Of a stretch of 64,000 nt of DNA, positions 58,697-64,000 are shown in pieces. Origin of the DNA: CAYRHN01 sp964424115 (GTDB lineage Bacteria; Chloroflexota; Anaerolineae; Anaerolineales; Anaerolineaceae); the NCBI GenBank assembly GCA_964424115.1, contig CAYRHN010000016.1, positions 1 through 64,000 on the forward strand, read 5' to 3'. The first letter of the stretch is position 1, and each line of letters starts with the position of its first letter. Below the pieces are notes generated by a model, which had not been told where the DNA came from, made no database searches, and saw nothing but the letters and a program-made list of their open reading frames with translations. The position numbers and the translations under genes were made by a program.

Positions 58697-60256
58697 TTGA
58701 CTGTCAAAACGTTAATCAAGACCAGTGAATATCATGACTCGGTCACGCTCATGCTGGTGGCACGCGAACTGCTCAAGGTTCCAGGTGTGGAAGACGCCGC
58801 CGTGGTGATGGGCACCGACCCGAACAAATCGATCCTGGAGCAATCCGGCCTGTTGACCGCCGAGGTCAAGGCTGCCTCGCCGAACGACCTGGTGATCGCG
58901 GTCAAGACCAGCGGCAACCCGGACGAAGCCCTGGCCGAAGCCGAGAAGCTGCTGCAGAAGAAGGGCGGCAGCGAGGAAGAAGCGGGCCAGTTCCGCCCCA
59001 AGACCGTGCGCAGCGCGGTGAAAGCTCGCCCGGAAGCCAACGTGGCCATCATTTCCGTCTCCGGCCGCTACGCCGCCGACGAAGCCTGGGAATGCCTGGA
59101 ACGCGGCCTGCACGTGCTGCTCTTCAGCGACAATGTCACCCTGCAGGATGAAATTGCCCTCAAAGAATATGCCCGCGACCACGGCCTGCTGTTGATGGGC
59201 CCCGGCGCCGGGACCGCTATCCTGAACGGGGTGGCGCTGGCTTTCGCCAATGTCATTCCCTCCGGCCCGGTGGGCATTGTCTCCGCTGCCGGCACCGGAT
59301 TGCAGGAAACCTCCACCCTGCTGGCCAAGAACGGGGTGGGCATCACCCAGGGCATTGGCACCGGCGGGCGCGACCTGAAGAAGGATGTGGGCGGGATCAT
59401 GTTCCTGGAAGGGTTGAAAGCCCTGCAGGAAGACCCCGACACGAAGGTGATCTGCCTGGTCAGCAAACCGCCGGCTCCGGCGGTGGCCAAGAAGGTCATC
59501 GATCAGGTATTGAAATCCAAGAAACCCACCGTGGTGTGCCTGTTGGGCGGCGACACGAGCTCGATCCAGAGCGCCGCGGGGGTCTACCCGGTGACCACCC
59601 TGCAGGAAGCCGGTCTGCTGGCCGCCAAGCTGGCCGGGGCGAACATCCCCGACCCCAAGCAAAGCATCACTGCCGAAACACAAGGCCTGCGCAAGCTGGG
59701 CACGGAGCTGCGCGCCAAATTGAAACCTGCGCAGAAGAACCTGCGTGCGCTCTTCTCGGGCGGCACGCTGTGCTACGAAGCCCAGGTGATCTGGCGCGAC
59801 CTGTTCCCCGGCAAGGTATTCTCCAATGCTCCGCTGGATGAGGCATTCACCATGCCCGATTCCACGCGCAGCGAGGGCAGCGTGGCGGTGGACCTGGGTG
59901 AGGAAGAATTCACCGTTGGCCGCCCGCACCCGATGATCGATAACGACCTGCGCATCCGCCGCCTGCTGCAAGAGGCGCGCGATCCCTCTGTCGGCGTGAT
60001 CATGCTGGACGTGGTGATCGGCTACGGTGCGCATCCCGACCCGGCCGCGGAATTGGGCGCCGCCATTCAACAGGCGCGCCGCGAGGCGGCTGCCGCCGGA
60101 CGCGAAGTGCTCTTTGTGGCTTCGGTGACCGGTACCGAGGGCGACCCGCAGAGCCTTTCCCGCACCACGGAAACGCTCAAGGCCGCCGGCGTGACGGTCT
60201 GCAATAGCAATGCTGCCGCCGCCCGCCTGGTTGCTTTCATCCTTTCACGCGGCTAA
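58697..60256 (+). CDS. fdrA: FdrA family protein (acyl-CoA-synthetase-like, carbamoyl-transfer related)
   Basis: The 519-aa protein starts at TTG 58697, with AAGGAG 6 nt upstream. It matches FdrA: SVTLMLVARELLKVPGVEDA, VMGTDPNKSILEQSGLL, the CoA-ligase-like GIVSAAGTGLQETSTLLA and RAYPRM-equivalent HPMIDNDLRIRRL. ATP-grasp features are absent. In E. coli FdrA (AllF) works with YlbE (DUF1116) and YlbF in oxamate carbamoyltransfer, releasing carbamoyl phosphate. The DUF1116 gene follows here by 14 nt, so the same type of reaction is inferred. Confidence 0.87.
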   Translation: MTVKTLIKTSEYHDSVTLMLVARELLKVPGVEDAAVVMGTDPNKSILEQSGLLTAEVKAASPNDLVIAVKTSGNPDEALAEAEKLLQKKGGSEEEAGQFRPKTVRSAVKARPEANVAIISVSGRYAADEAWECLERGLHVLLFSDNVTLQDEIALKEYARDHGLLLMGPGAGTAILNGVALAFANVIPSGPVGIVSAAGTGLQETSTLLAKNGVGITQGIGTGGRDLKKDVGGIMFLEGLKALQEDPDTKVICLVSKPPAPAVAKKVIDQVLKSKKPTVVCLLGGDTSSIQSAAGVYPVTTLQEAGLLAAKLAGANIPDPKQSITAETQGLRKLGTELRAKLKPAQKNLRALFSGGTLCYEAQVIWRDLFPGKVFSNAPLDEAFTMPDSTRSEGSVAVDLGEEEFTVGRPHPMIDNDLRIRRLLQEARDPSVGVIMLDVVIGYGAHPDPAAELGAAIQQARREAAAAGREVLFVASVTGTEGDPQSLSRTTETLKAAGVTVCNSNAAAARLVAFILSRG

Positions 60257-60270
60257 CCCAGGAGAATCTC

Positions 60271-61680
60271 ATGGCTGAACGAAAAATTAACGATCTGTTT
60301 GGAAAACCGATTTCGGTGGTCAACATCGGCCTGACGACCATGGCCGATCCGATGACCGCCCAGGAAGTTCCGGTGGTTTCGTTAGACTGGCAGCCGCCCA
60401 AGGAAGGCGTGGTGCGCCTGCGTCGCACCAAGAGCGGCAAGAGCATCGACGAGGCCAATGAAGAGGTCACTCGCCGGATCAAGCAGGCCCGCCCGGTGCT
60501 GGTAGGGATGGGTAAGGCGATCGATGTCATCCCTGGTTACCACAAGCACCTCTTCCTGCACGCCGGCCCGCCGATCACCTGGGAGCGCATGTGCGGTCCC
60601 CAGCGCGCGGCAGTGATGGGCGCCCTCATCTATGAAGGCATGGCCAAGGACGAGCAGGAAGCCGAAAAGATGGCTGCATCTGGCAAGCTGGAATTCGCCC
60701 CCTGCCACCACTACCATACGGTCGGCCCGATGGCGGGCATCGTCTCGCCCAGCATGCCGGTCTTCATTTTGGAAAACAAGACCTTTGGCAACAAAGCCTA
60801 TGCCACGTTGAACGAAGGCCTGGGCAAGGTCCTGCGCTACGGCGGGATGGGCCCGGAAGTGTACAACCGGCTGCACTGGATGGAAGATGTGCTCTATCCC
60901 ACCCTGCGCCGCGCCCTGGAGAGCATCCCGGACGGGATCGACATCAAGGCGATCATCGCCCAGGCGCTGCACATGGGTGATGAATGCCACAACCGCAACC
61001 GCTCGGCCACCTCGCTGCTGCTGCGCGCTTTCGCTCCGGCCCTGGCGCGCACCAATCAGGATAACGAAACCCTGGCCAAGGTGATCGAGTTCATCGATAA
61101 GAACGACCACTTCTTCCTCAACCTGAGCATGGCGGCTGGCAAGGCTGCCCTGGAACCGGCGGAGGGCGTGGAAGGCAGCACCATTGTGACCGTCATGGCG
61201 CGCAACGGCACCGATTTCGGTATTCGCCTGGCGAGTATGCCTGACCGCTGGTTCACTGCCCCGGCGGGCATGGTCGAGGGCCTGTATTTCCCCGGCTTCA
61301 CGGAAGAGGATGCCAATCCGGATATCGGCGACAGCACCATCACCGAAACTGCCGGCTACGGCGGGTTCGCCATGGCGGCTGCCCCGGCCATCGTCCAGTT
61401 CGTGGGCGGCACCCCGCAAATGGCGGTGGCAAACACCCAGGAAATGTACGAGATCACCTTTGCCGAGCATGAGGGCTTCACCATTCCCATCCTCAACTTC
61501 CGCGGCACGCCGCTGGGCGTTGATGTACGCAAGGTGATGGAAACCGGCATTTTGCCAAAGATCAACACCGGCATTGCCCACAAGAAACCCGGCCTGGGCA
61601 TGGTGGGCGCAGGCATCCTGCGCGCGCCGGAAAAATGTTTCCGCGATGCCTTTGAGGCGCTGCGCGAGGTATGTGTGTAG
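60271..61680 (+). CDS. DUF1116 protein (YlbE/AllG-like)
   Basis: The 469-aa protein has DUF1116 features: INDLFGKPISVVNIGLTTMA at the start, VPVVSLDWQPPKEG, VLVGMGKAIDVIPG, and in the middle MGDECHNRNRSATSLLLRA. The GLYFPGFTEEDANPDIGDS segment and late ANTQEMYEIT are also typical. It is the usual partner of FdrA. AGGAG lies 8 nt upstream of ATG 60271. The third E. coli component (DUF2877, YlbF) is not in the window. Confidence 0.88.
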   Translation: MAERKINDLFGKPISVVNIGLTTMADPMTAQEVPVVSLDWQPPKEGVVRLRRTKSGKSIDEANEEVTRRIKQARPVLVGMGKAIDVIPGYHKHLFLHAGPPITWERMCGPQRAAVMGALIYEGMAKDEQEAEKMAASGKLEFAPCHHYHTVGPMAGIVSPSMPVFILENKTFGNKAYATLNEGLGKVLRYGGMGPEVYNRLHWMEDVLYPTLRRALESIPDGIDIKAIIAQALHMGDECHNRNRSATSLLLRAFAPALARTNQDNETLAKVIEFIDKNDHFFLNLSMAAGKAALEPAEGVEGSTIVTVMARNGTDFGIRLASMPDRWFTAPAGMVEGLYFPGFTEEDANPDIGDSTITETAGYGGFAMAAAPAIVQFVGGTPQMAVANTQEMYEITFAEHEGFTIPILNFRGTPLGVDVRKVMETGILPKINTGIAHKKPGLGMVGAGILRAPEKCFRDAFEALREVCV

Positions 61681-61689
61681 TGGTAATTC

Positions 61690-61770
61690 GTCATTGCGAG
61701 CCGCCAGCGGCGAAGCAATCCCCAATTATTGGAAGAGATTGCTTCACCCCCTACGGGGGTTCGCAATGAC
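61690..61770. repeat. 81-bp cruciform-like intergenic element
   Basis: Outer arms GTCATTGCGA (61690-61699) and TCGCAATGAC (61761-61770) pair, as do inner arms GAAGCAATC (61712-61720) and GATTGCTTC (61737-61745). Two side hairpins lie between them (GCCGC/GCGGC at 61700-61711; CCCCC/GGGGG at 61747-61759). The GTCATTGCGA...GAAGCAATC pattern is familiar from repeats scattered in many bacterial genomes. It sits inside an operon and adds no ORF of its own. Confidence 0.75.
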
Positions 61771-61812
61771 ATATTCAAGTTCACCAGTTATCTAAGAACA
61801 AAGGAGCTGATT

Positions 61813-62700
61813 ATGAAACTGTTAGACCTGACGATCCCGTTTGGTGTTGCCACTCCCCCGTGGCCGACTTATGAGCCTTTACAGCTCAAGTATTTTAAAC
61901 GTCTGGCACCCAATGGCGCCAATGGGCAAGTATTGACCCACTCCAACCACCTGGGCACGCATCTGGATGGCGAGATCCACTTCTTCACCCCTGGTAAGGA
62001 CATTGCTTCTCTGACCATGGATTACCTGGTGCACGATGCTGCGATCGTTGATCTGAGCGACATCTGCGGCGACTATGACGTCTACACCAGCAAGATGGTG
62101 GAAGATCGCGTGGAAGTCAAAGAGGGCGATATCCTGGTCATTCATACCGGCTACCATCACTTCGGTTGGGATCAACCCACCGCGGATGAGATTCGCTACA
62201 TGGTGCAGCACCCCGGCCCCGACCGCGAATTTGCCGAATGGGCCAAGAAGCTCAAACTGCGCTGGATCGCCGTGGACTGCGGCTCAGCCGACCACCCGAT
62301 GAACACCATCATCCGCCAATGGATGCCCCGCCAGGCCAAAATGGCCGATAAGGTCTTCCGCAAGAAGTACGGCATGCCCCTGGAAGAATACTTCAGCGAC
62401 GACAAATATCAGCTGATGCACATCGAGATGTTCCCGTATGAGATCATTCATGCCGAGTGCTTTGGCGGCGATATTGACCTGATCCTCAACCGGCGTGTGC
62501 AGATCGGCTTCTTCCCCTGGCGCTTTGTGGATGGCGAAGCCAGCATTGGTCGCGCAGTGGCCTTTTTGGAAGACAAGGAATATGATAAACTGATGGCCAA
62601 GAAAGAGAAAATGCCCAAGACCAAGTTCGGCGATGCCTACGATCCCAAGCACGTGGAACGCCTGAACGCGATCACCGCCAGCAATCTGAAAGGCGCGTAG
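61813..62700 (+). CDS. Cyclase family protein (isatin hydrolase/kynurenine formamidase-like)
   Basis: From ATG 61813 (AAAGGAG upstream) the protein is 295 aa. The metal motif H-x-G-T-H-x-D-x-x-x-H is visible as HLGTHLDGEIH. Later metal-site residues follow (GYHHFGWDQ, DCGSADHPMNT). Family members hydrolyse cyclic or formyl amides with Mn or Zn. In this operon it could open a ring hydroxylated by the molybdoenzyme, giving a ureido or amide for FdrA/DUF1116. The ATG at 61729 lies in the repeat element and is rejected. Confidence 0.85.
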   Translation: MKLLDLTIPFGVATPPWPTYEPLQLKYFKRLAPNGANGQVLTHSNHLGTHLDGEIHFFTPGKDIASLTMDYLVHDAAIVDLSDICGDYDVYTSKMVEDRVEVKEGDILVIHTGYHHFGWDQPTADEIRYMVQHPGPDREFAEWAKKLKLRWIAVDCGSADHPMNTIIRQWMPRQAKMADKVFRKKYGMPLEEYFSDDKYQLMHIEMFPYEIIHAECFGGDIDLILNRRVQIGFFPWRFVDGEASIGRAVAFLEDKEYDKLMAKKEKMPKTKFGDAYDPKHVERLNAITASNLKGA

Positions 62701-62732
62701 AAATTCGCCGCCCTGGCGGGAAGAACACAAAC

Positions 62733-62765
62733 AAAAACAGTCCGGAGAAGATCCGGACTGTTTTT
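62733..62765. terminator. Bidirectional intrinsic terminator
   Basis: A 14-bp perfect stem (62733-62746 with 62752-62765, loop GAAGA) contains A5 on the left and T5 on the right. It can end both the plus-strand operon and the opposing thiolase operon. Confidence 0.92.
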
Positions 62766-62785
62766 CTTTCAGGGGTAGAAATTGA

Positions 62786-63142
62786 TTATTTGATCGGCAC
62801 AAATTTCAGACCGTAGACGTTCTCGCCGGTCTGCACACGCACCACATCCCAGGTGGGGTGGACTTTCATGCCGATCTTGAGTTTATCCTGCGAATCGACC
62901 GTGATCTGGCCCATTGCCTTGACTTTGTTGTCAAATTCAGCCACGCCGATGACCAGGTAGCGCAGGTCAAAGCCCCAGGGCAGGTTGTAGATCGTGGTGA
63001 AGGTCAGCAGTTTGGCCTCGCCCTCAGGGTGGATCTTTTCAAATTCGCGGCTTTTGCAGTTCAGGCAGCGGTCATGGAAGGGATAATGGATCCGGCCGCA
63101 CTTCTTGCATTTATAGGCTATGATCGGAATGTCTTTTTTCAT
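62786..63142 (-). CDS. Zn-ribbon / OB-fold (DUF35-type) thiolase partner
   Basis: The 118-aa protein has an N-terminal rubredoxin-like ribbon (CKKCGRIHYPFHDRCLNC, residues 12-29) and a C-terminal OB-fold. Such proteins bind acyl-CoA and form complexes with thiolase-like or HMG-CoA-synthase-like enzymes. It overlaps the thiolase stop by 4 nt (ATGA), so the two are made together. Confidence 0.9.
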   Translation of the reverse strand: MKKDIPIIAYKCKKCGRIHYPFHDRCLNCKSREFEKIHPEGEAKLLTFTTIYNLPWGFDLRYLVIGVAEFDNKVKAMGQITVDSQDKLKIGMKVHPTWDVVRVQTGENVYGLKFVPIK

Positions 63143-64000
63143 GATTCAATCCTCTTCAAAACAAAGGAAGTGACGTTATTTCCGAATCCGCCAAAGTTGA
63201 TCGTGAAGCCGTATTTGGCATCCTTGACCTGGCGGTTCTTGGGCAGTTCATGGCGCAGCTGCCAAACGATATCGACTACCTGGGCAACGCCCGTGCCGCC
63301 TACCGGATGACCGCGGGCTTTCAGGCCGCCAGACATGTTGATCGGCAGCTGACCACCCAGGCGCGTCTTGCCAGCCAGGGCAGCCTTGCCGCCTTCGCCC
63401 TTCTTGAAGAAGCCAACATGCTCGCTTTCGGCGATCTCCAGGATGGTGAAGGCATCGTGCAGTTCAGCCACGCTGATGTCGGAGGGCTTGATCTTGGCCA
63501 TCTCAAAGGCCTGCTGCGCAGCCAAGGTGACTGCCTTGAGGTCGGTGGGATCTTCGCGTTCTTGCAGCGTGTGGGTATCGGTGGCCTGTCCAAAACCGGC
63601 GATCTGGACGGGGGTCTTGCCCAATTTCTTGGCCATGTCCAGCGGGCAGAGGATGACCGCCGCAGCGCCGTCGCTGACCGGGCAGAGGTCGTAGAGATGC
63701 AGCGGGTCGGCGGCCACGGGGTTGTTGACCACAGAATCGGCGCTGTCATAGATGCCGGTGCGGTCGAGGGCCATCTCAACGTGGGCATACGGGTTGAGGG
63801 CGCCCATTTCCTGGTTCTTGAGGGTGATTGCGAGCAGCTGTTCGCGGGTCACGCCGTATTTTTCCATGTAGAGTTGGGTGAACATTCCAGCCATGCCGGG
63901 CAGGGTGATGCCGTAGGGATATTCGACTGTGGGGTGGGTCATCGTGGCAACAAAGTCGGTGGCGCGCCAGCCGGTGACTTCGCGCATTTTCTCGCCGCCA
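63139..64000 (-). CDS. Thiolase-domain protein (acetyl-CoA acetyltransferase-like), 5' end outside window
   Basis: About 287 C-terminal residues are visible; the frame stays open to base 64000, where G-G-E-K-M continues a thiolase core, so the ATG at 63987 is probably internal. Visible motifs are DLCPVSDGAAAVILC, VAELHDAFTILEIAESE, and GGLKARGHPVGGTGVAQ with the His of the active site. The second Cys motif of classical thiolases is replaced by NFGGFGNNVTSFVL, as in non-classical (SCP2/DitF-like) thiolases that pair with DUF35 proteins. The nucleophilic Cys would lie beyond the window. Confidence 0.88.
   Translation of the reverse strand, partial: GGEKMREVTGWRATDFVATMTHPTVEYPYGITLPGMAGMFTQLYMEKYGVTREQLLAITLKNQEMGALNPYAHVEMALDRTGIYDSADSVVNNPVAADPLHLYDLCPVSDGAAAVILCPLDMAKKLGKTPVQIAGFGQATDTHTLQEREDPTDLKAVTLAAQQAFEMAKIKPSDISVAELHDAFTILEIAESEHVGFFKKGEGGKAALAGKTRLGGQLPINMSGGLKARGHPVGGTGVAQVVDIVWQLRHELPKNRQVKDAKYGFTINFGGFGNNVTSFVLKRIES

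Overview
The window looks like part of a moderately GC-rich (roughly 55-60%, judged by eye) free-living bacterial chromosome, most likely Chloroflexota, class Anaerolineae. That placement is an inference from gene content and style: LplABC-type sugar transporters, leader-conserved Tat-exported proteins, a DUF3467/translin/Cas4-like cluster beside ssb, and the nadK-recN neighbourhood. No rRNA is present and no taxonomic search could be run. Dense same-strand operons with 1-14 nt overlaps are typical throughout.

Region 1 (about 583-25,833) is a carbohydrate-catabolism block. It lies between a complete tRNA-Thr(CGT) gene at its right edge and a 21-bp identical direct repeat of that tRNA's 3' end at its left edge, which is the layout of a tRNA-targeted genomic island. 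Inside are a divergent pair of glycan genes (a GH94-like phosphorylase/hydrolase and an Asp-box lipoprotein), a GntR/FCD regulator, and a long plus-strand operon. The operon holds an LplABC-type ABC importer, Gfo/Idh/MocA and xylose-isomerase-like proteins, a fumarate-reductase-like flavoprotein, an SDR, KDG kinase, KDPG aldolase, an Old-Yellow-Enzyme homologue, an amidohydrolase, an AgaS-like SIS protein, a GH4 alpha-galactosidase-like enzyme, a LacD-like aldolase, a PfkB kinase, an SGNH hydrolase and a GatZ-like protein. Two palindromic sites sharing ATCATATATGAT, one at the divergent promoters and one before the transporter operon, are good candidates for the regulator's operators. The logic appears to be glycan uptake, oxidation or isomerisation, then two lower routes (KDG/KDPG and tagatose-phosphate type).

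Region 2 (25,884-42,398) is housekeeping and accessory DNA: a GT4 glycosyltransferase, an ABC-2 type exporter (one ATPase, two permeases), an alpha/beta hydrolase, and a lipid- or glycerol-like group (FGGY kinase, GlpD-like, alkyl-DHAP-synthase-like, FadR-like regulator). It also has an S51 peptidase/DUF559 fusion built through palindromic repeats, MurJ, and a WD40-like lipoprotein. Intergenic regions here carry dispersed copies of an ATCCGTGTT...ATCCGTGGTT repeat and one 155-bp tandem duplication.

Region 3 (42,446-46,232) is the most unusual locus: a PqqD-like protein, an HprK-related kinase, a nucleotidyltransferase of the NTP_transf_5 type, and two Tat-exported proteins. Those two share 46 identical N-terminal residues although 13 of the 46 codons differ synonymously. 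It resembles a peptide- or protein-modification cassette with its own substrates.

Region 4 (46,323-52,911) is DNA maintenance: ssb, DUF3467, a translin-like protein, a membrane Cas4-like nuclease split by one in-frame UGA, NAD kinase, a B-box membrane protein, RecN, and two small membrane proteins. Region 5 (53,074-62,765) starts with a promoter and a highly structured RNA leader, then an NCS2 nucleobase permease, a three-subunit xanthine-dehydrogenase-type molybdoenzyme, FdrA, DUF1116 and a cyclase. This reads as an N-heterocycle degradation operon. Region 6 (62,786-64,000) is a convergent thiolase/Zn-ribbon OB-fold pair cut by the window end.
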